Made by a program: the position numbers and the translations under genes
Assembly: GCA_036245805.1 (NCBI GenBank)
Contig: BTRK01000002.1
Location: 25,475,067 to 25,539,066 of the forward strand
DNA length: 64,000 bases
Reading direction: 5' to 3'
Origin: Pristionchus mayeri
Lineage: Eukaryota > Nematoda > Chromadorea > Rhabditida > Neodiplogasteridae
Notes under the pieces: generated by a model
Told to the model about the DNA's origin: nothing
Databases searched by the model: none
Seen by the model: only the letters and a program-made list of their open reading frames with translations
Shown here: one piece after another, positions 35,404-46,793 of the stretch
How the letters are laid out: each line of letters starts with the position of its first letter
Numbering within the stretch: the stretch's first letter is position 1

Positions 35404-37852
35404 GTTTTTATTACCTTAAAAACTAATCTTAAATAATACTTCAATTCGGACTGCAGAGAGAAAGAGATAAGGAACGAGCGAAAGGGAGAACACATAATTA
35501 AATGGAGGCAGGTCCGATTTACTGCTTCGGATTGGATGCAAATCCAATTCGACTCGTTCAGATAGAATCCGAAATGGGGTACTGGAACAGATGAACGATT
35601 GCTGCCCACGCGAAGGACAGGCACGAATTGGCAGAAGTAGATTACGTGTCACTGTTTTGCGTAGTCTCTTTCTCCTACGGTTACTCGCAGTAAATTGCAT
35701 CTTATCAGCGATCTCATGAATAATTAGGTTTCGCAGATGCATGGCAAAGATCCCGCTTACTACGACGATTGCAGGCTGAGATTAGCATTCCTCACGCAGA
35801 TTGTGCGAGTCTACAGAGTCCACAACACATCTAAGGGGAGACGATCGAGGGAGTCGACTACGTGAAGTCTAATTTTAAGAGAAATCCTACGGTAAACGTC
35901 CCGTTCAGGGCATCATAGCGGCTATAACTACTTCCCGATAGCTTCTAGCCAGGAAGGGGGCGGAGTCTCGCGGCTTCCCATTTGAATTCCGCCATCTGAG
36001 AGTATTCAAAAGTGGAGAATCCAGCGTTTCTCACGCCCATTTTCGACGTCTTTTCAATCGGCGTCGAGTAAGGGGGCGAGATGAATGATGGCGTTGACGG
36101 GAATGGGAAAGGGAAGATGATCGAAGGAAGCGAACGAAGTCATCCACTAATATAGAAGAAGGGAAGTGAACGAGGCCAGAACTACTTCATCATTGGAGGC
36201 GTTCTTACTTTATCGAAATACATCACTATACTGGTTCTTCTTGAAACAACTGTAGCTGATAACACAACGAATCGGTGTAGAAGGAGTCGACTGATTCACT
36301 TGTGAAAGTGAGCTGACAAAACACGTGTTCGAAGCCCGAAGGCGTGGCATGTTGTGGGTTCCACCTGCTTTTTCAATCAGACGTCTCCCAAAATCTTAGG
36401 TGCATTTCAAGCATTTATCAATGAATGATCCACTTATTCAAATCAAAGTTCAACGCAGACGTGCAGCCAAACAGTTGCCAAGACTGCTGTCGACGAGAGT
36501 GCGCCTATCAAGATGCGACAATTTCCGAGTATACGTTTTCCTAGTTAGATGCAATTTTTTTGAATCATTCATCAAGTGTTACACCAGCCATCTTATTCAG
36601 CGAACCGAAGTAAGAAAATTCTCAAGAATTCTGCATTGCATTGCAGTCGTTATTTTTTCTGCTGATTCCGCAAAAACAATTGATGGATCAATCCGCTGCT
36701 GAATATTCCCTGAGAATAAACAGGTGTTTCGCTACCCATTCGGAATGTTCGTGTCCAAACAACGTCATTGATAGAGTTTTATTGCAATTCGTTCTCAACA
36801 AAACTTCGAAGTGGAAAGAAAACGATATAAGTTATCGTGATTTATACAAACAGAAAGTGATAAAAGTTGAATCGAGATTTTGGTGTTGGGACTAGTTTCT
36901 ACACAATCAAATACGACGAGGAAGAGGGATGTACATGGCAAAGGAGAAAAGGAGGAAGAGAGTCGGTGAAGGTGAACAATTATAGAAGAGCTATTACACT
37001 TTTGCCCTCGCGCATCCTATCGAATCAGTTTGCGATAGAATCGGTGACTGTGATTGCAGCTGTTGGTGGTTGGTGGAAAGAACTTGACGAGTACGGTAGG
37101 GGCAGAGTAGATCAACGGGACTAGGAATCGATAATACGAGGTGGGGAGAGCCCGTTTGGATACGGTAGTAGACTAAGAGAAATGGAGGTGGGTCGACTTG
37201 AAAGAGTCTTACGGGGAACAGAGAAATGACGCGGGAATCAGTTACATCGTCTTAAATAACATGCAGAGGTTCTCGTGAAAGAATAACGGGGACGAGCAGG
37301 GATGGTGTGTGAGGTGGGTGCTGTCATACGGTAGGTACACGAAGGGTCGTGCTGCATGTGCAGTGAAAGGGGCTGGAAAGAACAGAAAGACGGCGTTGCA
37401 CTCTCTTGGTGTGGTGTGTGAGGGGTACTGTAGGCATGTGTGAGTGTGTCTTTGATACGGTGATGTCTCTTCAAGAAGGGGAACGGCTTATTGCAGAATG
37501 TCTTGTTAAAGGAAGAGGAATAAGTGCGTGCGATAGAAATCTCTGATAGGCTCTCTTACACGGGAGCTGCTAACAACCGCCTTTTAGGCAACGGGAGAGA
37601 GAGAGAGAGAGAGGCTACAGGGAGGAGGGAGCATCCGTCCAGGACCTTGTACAAGGCAAATCACATGTAAACGTAGAATCGGGAACAAGTCATGGGCATG
37701 TTGAAAGGGAAGAGGGAGCAGCGAAATAACTTAGTAAGGCGAGTAAAGCTAGAGGCTTTGGAGCGAGGACGCGTGTGTTAAGTGGGGGAAGGCAATGGGT
37801 GCAGCAGGGACTGCTGCAGATGCTGATGCTGATGCTTGATTGCAGATGCAAC
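35404..37852. other. Intergenic region
   Basis: Should include the neuropeptide promoter and the 3' flank of the membrane-protein gene. Plus-strand frames at 36400-36895 lack splice or family support. A GA dinucleotide run lies near 37598-37613, and TACGGTA words recur at 37092, 37160 and 37327. Confidence 0.5.
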
Positions 37853-40223
37853 TTATGCTTGGCTGGTGGGGAGAGGGGCGTAGGAGGGATGGACGAGTGG
37901 TCGGAGGGTTGGCACTCGGAGATTCGACAGACGACGAAGATCCGGCTGGCTGCAGCTGCAAGGAGAATTTTTGTAAAAATCCTCTTCCAACTTATACATT
38001 TCCCAAATAAACACTGTTTTAACTAGACTTCCCATGGATCGATCCTCGCTGTTTAGCAGATTGCTTAAAAATTATAAAAAGGATTACCTGCATGCCTTGG
38101 CGCACTCGTGGCACGGCCGCTTCTCGAACAACTCCTTCTCATGGGGGAACCTGAAAAAATCAAAGATCAGTCTCGAGATGGGGCTCTTTCTTCTCCTATC
38201 ATAATTATGAAATTCTAATACAATTATGAAATTATATTAATATTAGTTACGAAAATAAAGTCAAATACTGACCAGTGCTTGATGCAGTAGACGATGAGAT
38301 AGGCCAGTCCGACGTAGGCAGCAGTGATGATGCAGAGGACGACGAGATACCTGAGATGGAGCGAATCAGAAGATGTTTGGAATATCGAAAGAAAGGTTGG
38401 AGTTCAGAATCAATGCATTGTCTAAAGGGAACCGCAATGACTATGTTTTGTATTCGGCGATAACGGCAGATGCATCGAATTTGTTAAAGAAATGTTTCAA
38501 TCAGTTGAGTAATTGGTGAAACTCAATAGAAAATGCTGATCATTGTTTTTCCACACGACTAACGAAGATCAAAATGAAGGAAAACGAAAAAGTGATGTTG
38601 TACTCACTGTAGTAGGACGACCGGGAAAATGGCTCTCTCGATGAGAGCAGAGCACAGCGGGACATTCTCCCTGCAATGAGTGGGATATTAACCAGACATA
38701 CTACCGCTTTCAATGTGTGTACGATTGTCAGATTTCGTTTACACTTCCACAAGATCTGTCTGCGATCACACCGTCTATGCGCAAACATCTAGCTGATTAG
38801 CGAATAAAACGTTACCTCATGGTGACGGAGCAGTGGAGGGTGTTCATCATGTGGGAGGGACTGGCCTGCTTTGACGCCTGCACCAATGCATCGTCTGCAA
38901 TAAATCTTTGATTTTAAATGCGAAAAATATTGTAATTTGTTTACGACAGATCCACAATGTTGATCTCAGTTCGTCACCGTAACTCAATGATCTCATGCAT
39001 TTTATGCTATCCTCCACCTTTCTTGCTACAGTATTCTACCGTACTCCTCCTCACTCACCGGCGTGTCTGATGATCGCTCCGACGAGCATGCTGCGTGCGT
39101 ACAACAAGACGGGCAGAGTGAAGAACAGGAAGGCGTCGATCACTCGCATCTACAAATTAGTCTTGGATTCACTTCCAACATTCTCTCTACAGTATCCTGT
39201 TACGATACCCTGAATGACTACGGTAACTGACCAGTACGAGCAGATACGGCTTGTATGCCTCCTCTCGGATGAGGAGGAGGAAGAAGCAAGCGGAGGAGAG
39301 ACAGGCGCACATCGCCGACACTGACATCCACAGGTTCTTCTTGTACTGCAACAGTAACTCGATTACAGTACTCCTGAGGGAGTTCGACTGGGTCACCGTC
39401 GTGATTAATAAGGCAGAGTTCGTTGGGTCAGATAGTCCACTCGGTTACGGTACTCACGTCAACGAGTAGATCGAGGAGGAAGGTGGCACGGTAGATTTCG
39501 CGTGCCTCGGGAGCTCTCGAGAGTGCCAACTCGATGAACATCTCCATCTCCCTGGAATCAGGTGATCTTTGATCTTTCGAAGAGCAATTAGGAAGTGTCA
39601 TTCTGCAATTAGATCTCCAGAAATAATTTCGCTTTTGAGTGCCTCTTCAAACTCAACTCGTTAATTTTCACCTCTCGCTACATTTTGCTTTTGCACGTTC
39701 CGCAACTTTACAGAGTTTCTCTGTTGAGGTAAAAAATGTTTGCAAATCTAATGTTAAATTGTATTCATTACTATTGATTTATTGGCATACATAATCATCG
39801 TCTCTCTCACCTGAATACGTTGAGGAAGTCTCTGGCGTAGAAGACGTGGATGAGAGCGATGACGAAGAGGACGATCAACTTGAAGAATTGCGCCAGAATT
39901 GACTGAAATATCATCTTTAATAAGCTTAATGTTGGACTCTTTAACCGATTCTATCAATCGCTTTCATTGTCCTTGCACTGGAGCAAACAATTATATTTCA
40001 GGGGATGGTTCAAATACTCAAAAAGAGTTGTAATCACCTGATTCACGATGATCTGTCTCATTCTCTTGTGCAGGGGCATCGTCTGTGTCTCTACTGTGAC
40101 TGTGGATGCTGGAGCCGTCGAGGCTGCGACCGAAGCAGCAGCGGCTGCTATTGCTGCAGCCTCCTTGGCCGTGTCAGTCGCAGCCGTCGAACCTGCCGAC
40201 CACCACCGCAGGAGCGAGGGCAT
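37853..40223 (-). CDS. Multi-pass membrane protein of unrecognised family
   Basis: Ten exons (40223-40038, 39902-39811, 39551-39458, 39345-39232, 39149-39059, 38894-38816, 38670-38608, 38350-38273, 38150-38088, 37955-37853) total 963 bases, 320 aa, every phase consistent. A TTACAG acceptor lies one base before the ATG, as for spliced-leader addition. The N-terminus is Ala-rich (EAAAIAAAAASVAAS) and hydrophilic. Membrane segments occur at ILAQFFKLIVLFVIALIHVF, MSVSAMCACLSSACFFLLLI, VIDAFLFFTLPVLLYARSM and YLVVLCIITAAYVGLAYLIV, so four passes are likely; a fifth (AIFPVVLL) is short. The C-terminal tail carries a C-x2-C...C-x-C cluster (PCHECAKACSCS). Cytosolic or lumenal orientation cannot be told. 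I do not recognise the family. Confidence 0.8.
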
Positions 40224-43200
40224 ACTGTAACAAGAAAGGGTACTGTGTGCAGTCCGGTAGGTCACACTTGCAAAACAAAAGGAGCGAACGCGCGAAAACA
40301 CGAGTAGTAGCAACAGTGGCCGCGGAAAATTGGAACGGAGTAGAGGGAACGCAATGTGAAATGGAACGAGAGAAAGAGAGAGAAGGAAGAGGGAGTGGGG
40401 AGGATTTTAGTTCAAGGCTATGGGGTCAGGCCGATTGGGCAATGGAAATGAGAGCGGAAGAGTGAGATCCAATGGATTTCAGGGGCAATCGAGTGGTTCT
40501 TGATCTACCATGGGAGAGGAGGACAATTGAATGGAGGAGACAGGGGACGTCACCCCGTCGGTTACCATGACCACTTGACGCATTACTTATGCGCCCGACC
40601 TTGAAGCGCGAATTATTACCGACTGAAGTATAAGATTTTGCGAAATTTTTAAACTCAACCCATTCCGGAAGAAATTGATATCTGATCAACTATGGTCTTA
40701 CGAAGGCAGTGAAACTCGACCGCTTGACAGGTGCAGAAGCCGTTACTGAAATTTAAGACAGACCCGTGGACCAACGTGGCCATCTTTTCAGCTGCCTCCC
40801 AATTGGGCCTCTCACTTGGAAATGGCTCCGGTACCCATGGCAACGAAGGATACGGTAGAGCCCCGGATGGAAGCAGGGGACCCAGGGGGAGGAAGCGAGG
40901 GGGACGAAGAGGGGGGTCAAGGACGGAATGCGATCGAGCAGAGTAGTAGTGGCTAGCGAGCGAGCGGAGCCCCGGCTAACACACACACTCTCGCCCACTA
41001 CTGGGAGAACACTGCAGAGTCAATCTGGGACGGGGATTATTGCCTTTATGGCCAGGGCTATTTCGCCCCCTAGGTTCGATCGAGAGAAAGATAGGAGGGG
41101 GAGAGAACAGCTTGCGATCAAGCCACAGGAGCGATTGAAGTGCGGTTGAATACAGTGAAGAGATATTGGGAATGAAATCGATAGCGGAGAATCCGTCTCC
41201 CTTCTCATCTGAATGGAAGAAGGAATCGAGAGGGGAAAGGGGGATGACGAACAGGGCTGATGCATTTGCCATTTATCTTGTAGGTGATCCTGTCTTCCAT
41301 AGGTCACAGCTAGGTAAAGGTTACGAGATGACAGATATTGATAGGGTACACCTTACAGCGCCTGAAGATCCCATCTGAAGATACAACTAGCCATACGTTA
41401 TTTTTCCAACTGCATCAGCACCAAGAAATATAAAAAATAAGTGGATGATCTGATAGAGGGGAAAGCGAGCTTCGACCGACAAGATCACAATGGGAATCGG
41501 GAGGTTATGACGATTGTGCAATGGGCCCTTATCGCAGATGCCCGTGCCGGGTCGTGTCAGCAAGTGCATCGATACTAACCGGGAGGGGAGAGTGATAACG
41601 GAAGGTTTGCGAGGGGGTGGCGAGGTCATAGCTCACTGCACTATGCTCCGTAACGGGAAATCATCGAGAGCATATGGAGCAAAGAAGGAAAAGGAGTAGC
41701 AGGCACTGCCTCGAAACTCGGGCAGTTCTCTACTGGAATGGGCGGCCCTCTGCGTCCATTGTCATAGGGACGCTTCGAAATGGCCAGTGGAGGTCCTCCT
41801 TCTCCTCTCGAAACAAACAACAATTGGAGAGGAGAGAAATGGGATACTGCCACAAGAACTGACGCGTGAGCTGGGAAGGTTTCAGACACAGGGGAGAAAG
41901 GCAGTCAAATGGTCGTCACTTGATTCGAATCGCGCGTGAGCAGTGGAGGAAAATAGAGAGACAGCGGGAAATCAAAATGTGTGTTTGCTCTCGAATTTCG
42001 CGAGCACAAGCAAATATCAGCTGATATAGTCTAGGGCGGGGAATATTTTCCCTGAATTGGCGGATAATCCCCGTCTCAGTGGAAAGATGAACGTCTCAAG
42101 CAACTCCGCTATAATATCACGCGCGTGCTGTTTTTTTCAGCTCTCACATGCTACAAACTGGCGCGTGATTCTGCCCACTTCAACGGGATAAGAATAGGTC
42201 GAAGCTGCACGACCTCTCCTACACGATCTACTCGCTTCCAATCGACGGGAGTGGAGGGAGTAGGGGCTATTGCGACAGAGAACGAGTAGTGGGAGTAGGA
42301 TGTGTAACGACGTAGAAGTGATGGATGGACGGCGTTGAGGGAGTTGACTGGTCAAGGAAATGGCCAGACCCACTGCCACCAACCACTTTCGCCATCTCTC
42401 CCTTGACGAGTGACAGCATCCTAAGTAAGTGGATAATGGTCAGGAGCGGATAAATCATCCTAGATTCAGATATAATGAGGGGATCAAGGGGGCATCATAT
42501 CAACAATGGCTCGTGACTCGATCAGTGAGAATGGCCGTACCTCGACTCGAGGATGCAAACCAAACACAAACACAACCACAAACTGCGCCGAACGGAGGGA
42601 ACGAGAGTGAGAAGAAGGAGGGTGGAAGGAGGAGGAGGGGGTCAGAGGCCGATTAGTCATCTCGTGGAGGGAAGATGTGGAGGAGTAGGACTGAATGGGG
42701 GCTAGCTGGGCGCGCATAAGGGAGCAGGAGGGGGAGGGGGGGGCGAAGGGTTGTTCGACCCTGAGGCCTCGAGAGGAGAAAATGGGCTAGTGGCCAGTGA
42801 GGGAACACTCTTTCGATTGCGTAGCAGAGGGAGGCAGGTCAAGAGAGAGAGGATTGACCCCAGAGGAAGAGATCTTTGCTATTCCAATGGATGGGCATCC
42901 CCAGTTATCGCATCTCCGATTCGAAAAGTGATGGAGGGAGGAGAAGGTTTGCCAGCGGGAAGAGGAGAGACGAGACCGAGAGAGAGAGAGAGAGAGAGAG
43001 AGATGAGAAGATCGGAGAGATCACAGAGAATCAGACGAAAAAAGAACGGCGTCTGGTATACAACTCTTGTGTACCACTTTCGTCGAGCTGGCTAACACCC
43101 CTTATCTCTATCCCTTGTTTGTCAACCACATCGGGTCGGTACGTGATTGAGAACGGTAAAAAACCGCTGAGTGTGCAGTCTCCAATTATGGGCGTCCTTG

Positions 43201-46200
43201 CCTCTCATTCAGCCGTCAGTTCCCGTGATGAATCGATCGATCCATCGACTATTAGGTCAATTAGCTCCAGCCTTGGATCGTTCATATCCTCTCATCATTA
43301 TTGGCTCCACCTCGGCATTCTCGCCGAAATGCTCTAGTAAACCACTCTACGGGGGGGGTCTCCTCCCCTCCCTCGCTCGCTCCCCCTAGTCAGTGCTAGG
43401 CTGTGTCGGGACGGGACGAGGGAGGAAGGGAGGGGAGGCGGTTGCATCTACCCCTGCTCTCCCCCCTCTCCTCCCCCTCTCGACCCTACTCTACTCTCGA
43501 GCTCTGGCGTCGACAGTTTTCCACACACACTAGCGGAGCAGAGGGGCAAACATTATTTCCGCGGTTTGCGAGAACGCAAGTGAAGAGAGGAACTGACCGG
43601 TGGTGGTGCGAAATGGCGTGGCACGAGTACGGTAGATACTTGACGATCGAGAAGTGAGCGGTGCTACCGTATCTCCAGGGATAGATGGTACTAGCCGCCA
43701 ATGGGCAGAAGAGTTAATGGGGTGTTGCGATTGACCTCTTTGAGCGCAACTTTTAATGGGGGTGAAGAGAGAAAGGCGAGTTGATCGGTAGACAAAAAAA
43801 ATTGAGCCGCAAGGATACGGTACCAAGTTTCCAATTCGTAGGACTTCATAGGATTGCACTATAATTTAGTTATTTTTGAATACTGCAAAACAACTATGTA
43901 GATTAGTCGTATCGAATTCAGAATATGTATATTATCCAAATCAGTCAAAAGAGGAAGCAAACTTCGATATTTTCCAGGCTTGAGAAAGGGATGAAAAAAC
44001 TGCGTACGAAACAGGGGAATGGGCAACTTCTCTGAAGCTCATTCCTGATTCAGAGAAGGAAGAAACGCCCTGCTTGCATCTTTCCCCCGCGACCCCATCG
44101 AGAAAGCTTTCTGTCGGCAAGAAAGGGAAGGATAGTCATCGAGTTGTGATAACTGAGGTCCCTCGAGCGGAAAGAAAACGGAAAACAACCTCAGTCATCA
44201 CAGCACTTTCCCAGAATAATACTCAGTGATTGAGTGGAGAAGAAAAGGACTGGAGTTGTGGTCTATTTGCAGAGATACGGGAGAAGAAGCTGACCATTCC
44301 CAAGGGAGGCTCATAACTACAGTAACCGAACTCTTCGAGAGGAGAAGTATGGCCACTACTCGCAGTAATATGCGCAGCGCGAGTCAATTAGAAGTAAGAG
44401 GGCGAAACGGGTGCCAGATGTTCGCTGTTTCCTGCTGCCTTTCGGTGACTGCCTATGACTATAAATCAACGGTGAAGGGTGCAGTTTAGCCACAAGAGGA
44501 GACAAGAAAGTGCACGATGTTTCATCCATCACCGACACAGATAGGGAATATGGCTACGGTATTCGATCCTAATCGATAAAGTAAGAGGGACAAGGAGGGC
44601 GGATCACGAGGAGGTGTGCTCTGAGGCAACACAAAAACAGAGGGGACTGACTGACAGTTGTATGGGGCAGTCAGCAGTGCAAGGGAGAAGACTCTCTCCA
44701 ATTCACATGCTCTCTCGCCCTCTCTGGCTGCATACCAGAATGCTGCACTCGAGGAAAGGAGGGAGATCATAGGAGGAGGAGGGGAAGAGGGGGACTGACA
44801 GGCTGGTGACTGATTGCTGGCTCTCTTTCTTTCTTTCTTCTGCGCAGCCAAAGGGCACGCGATGGGATGACTGGGGTGACCTTTGGTCGGAGAGTAGAAA
44901 ACAAGGCTGTCTCGAGACGGACAGTTTTTTGAATGTCTGGAACCGCTTGGCCGAGAATGTGCTTATTCTGTGGAGAACAATACGAAAAAAAGTCCCATGA
45001 CTTCCCTGATTAAAGAGTCGTAGAGATCAAGAACATTTTTTCCATCACGATCTGACAGAGATTCGAATCTTAACAACGATTCAACAGAACTATCATGTAT
45101 GAATCATACCTAATCATGTACCATGGATAGCAGACAATGGGGGAATTTCAACGCCTAAAAGGGGAACTGGAGAAAGACTCTGGTTGACCTACCCGACAGT
45201 ACGAGCATTCCCTCGTCCCTCTCAAAAATTGCCTGTGCCCACTCCCCTTTTCCCTTCTCGTTCCTTGCAGTTTCCTTCCCCCCTCGTTTCCTTGCATCAC
45301 AGAATGTCAACACGCCAATGACGGTATCAATCGATATTTCCCGAATCCAGACCGGAAATACCTACCGTATCCAGAAAGATCAGCGCAAAAAACCGGGATA
45401 AGTAGGTCGAGAAGTGGAACCGAATCTAGTCGCTAGCACGAACCGTGTCGAGCAGTGTCAACCTCTCCTCTCTTCGTAATCACCATAAATTACGAACCTC
45501 TTCCATCTCGTCCTTGATGGCTATCGAGAAAGCAGCGCAATACACGTAGGATTCAGCCGAGACGAACAATTGGGTCAGAGGTCATTGGGACGGGTACGGT
45601 AAAAGTACGGTAGGAACAGTACCCACGTGGTACGGTAGGTCACTAGGCTCGAACAAGATGTTGCGGGTAGTGGGGCGGATAGTGGTGTGGTGTCTCTTTT
45701 TCGCCCCTTCCCCTCTCCTTCCTTCGTCCCCTCTCCTCCTCTCTACAAAGTGCAGCTCCAGTACTTCCCTCTCCGCTCCCCGAGTGCTCCCTCTCCCCTG
45801 CCCACTCTGGCCGTCTGCCACTCTCGCCAGCCCGAGTCGCCCCAGGCGGGCGGGGGCGCGACAGGCAGTGCCAGTGGGTAAGAGACGCAGAGGGGAGACG
45901 AGAGAACAGGGGAAATCGAGAGAGAACGGGCCTGACGGGACAGAAAAATGTGCGGAGTGTGCAGAGAATCGGCCGTCATAGACTCGGGAACCCAGGAGGA
46001 GGAAGAGGAGGAGGAGAGGAGGAGCCCTTGAGAGAAGAGGAGAGAGGTTACGGGGAGCAGAAGTAATTTGAACGGGAGAGGCCTGAAAAAGAGGCGGAAG
46101 AAGCCCGTTTTGTTGTTGACTGCAGTGGTCAGTGGAGGAGTGGCACAACGGGGGAATGGTCAAGGAAGGGTGAGGGAGGGGAGGGGGAAGGGACATCTAT

Positions 46201-46430
46201 TTAGAATGGAAGATGAGAAAACTAGAGAGAAAGGGACGATCTGGAACTGGCCTGCAGCGGAAATTAAATGCAAAGGAAGGGTACTGCAGAGGAGAAGAAG
46301 AACTGCGATATCTGAGCCTCGATCGGAGAGAAAAAAATATTTGTGCGCGACTATTAGAAACAATAGCAGAATATGAAAAAAAACTATTATTGTACAAATA
46401 TTATCAGAACATGAAAAAAAGCAATATAAC
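40224..46430. other. Six-kilobase gene-free block, strongly purine/pyrimidine skewed
   Basis: Upstream of the membrane-protein gene. Long stretches are GA-rich on the plus strand (CT-rich at 45690-45830 and 43360-43500), which removes stop codons and produces open frames up to 204 codons that are low-complexity and overlapping. No splice-linked or family-like coding is seen. A GA microsatellite lies at about 42978-43002. TACGGTA words recur (43628, 43817, 44555, 45595-45640). It could hold distal enhancers or 5' exons, not demonstrable here. Confidence 0.5.
42978..43002. repeat. GA dinucleotide microsatellite
   Basis: About twelve perfect GA units within a broader GA-rich tract. Confidence 0.85.
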
Positions 46431-46502
46431 TAGCAGCGAGTGGTTTCGATCCACCGACCTCTGGGTTATGGGCCCAGCACGCTTCCACTGCGCCACGCTG
46501 CT
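46431..46502 (-). tRNA. Initiator tRNA-Met (CAT)
   Basis: On the minus strand a 72-base cloverleaf: acceptor AGCAGCG pairing with CGCTGCT plus A73, A box TGGCGCAGTGG, anticodon loop within GGGCCCATAACCC, and T loop ATCGAAA. The three G-C pairs of the anticodon stem and A54/A60 in the T loop are the eukaryotic initiator signature. A TTTTTTT terminator follows on the minus strand within about 20 bases. It initiates translation by placing methionine at AUG in the ribosomal P site. Confidence 0.95.
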
Positions 46503-46793
46503 GACGGGTCTTCCTTTCGTTCATTCCTTCAGTGTCGTTAAGAAAAATTCACGCCCTGCATTTCAAAAAAATCTTCGTACTGCGCGATCGTTAAATTTAG
46601 TAAATCTAAAAAATGATTTACAAAAAAATGACAATAAAGGTATTGTATTATATATCCAAGACTCTATGTGAAGGAAACGTAAATTCCAAAGAGATCAGAT
46701 TGAAAAATCGTTTATGGCTTCACAAATATTTTATATCTTTTTTTGAATCTCAAACACGATAGATAGTCAAAATTCAAGAAATTGAACCATAAA
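46503..46793. other. Spacer between tRNA and CHK-kinase-like gene
   Basis: AT-rich; the open frame entering from 46213 is an extension of GA-rich low complexity through the tRNA and is not a gene. Confidence 0.4.

Noticed and set aside
36400..36895. Plus-strand frames of 84-100 codons
   Set aside because: No signal peptide, domain or convincing splice continuation; chance frames in AT-rich DNA.
44139..44203. Weak inverted repeat (GTGATAACTGAGGT / ACCTCAGTCATCAC)
   Set aside because: Arms are short and mismatched; expected by chance in a window this size.
45582..46196. 204-codon open frame on the minus strand
   Set aside because: Lies in CT/GA-skewed low-complexity DNA, Pro/Ser/Leu-rich, with overlapping frames on the other strand and no splice or family support.
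46213..46671. 152-codon plus-strand frame
   Set aside because: Runs straight through the antisense initiator tRNA gene and low-complexity DNA.
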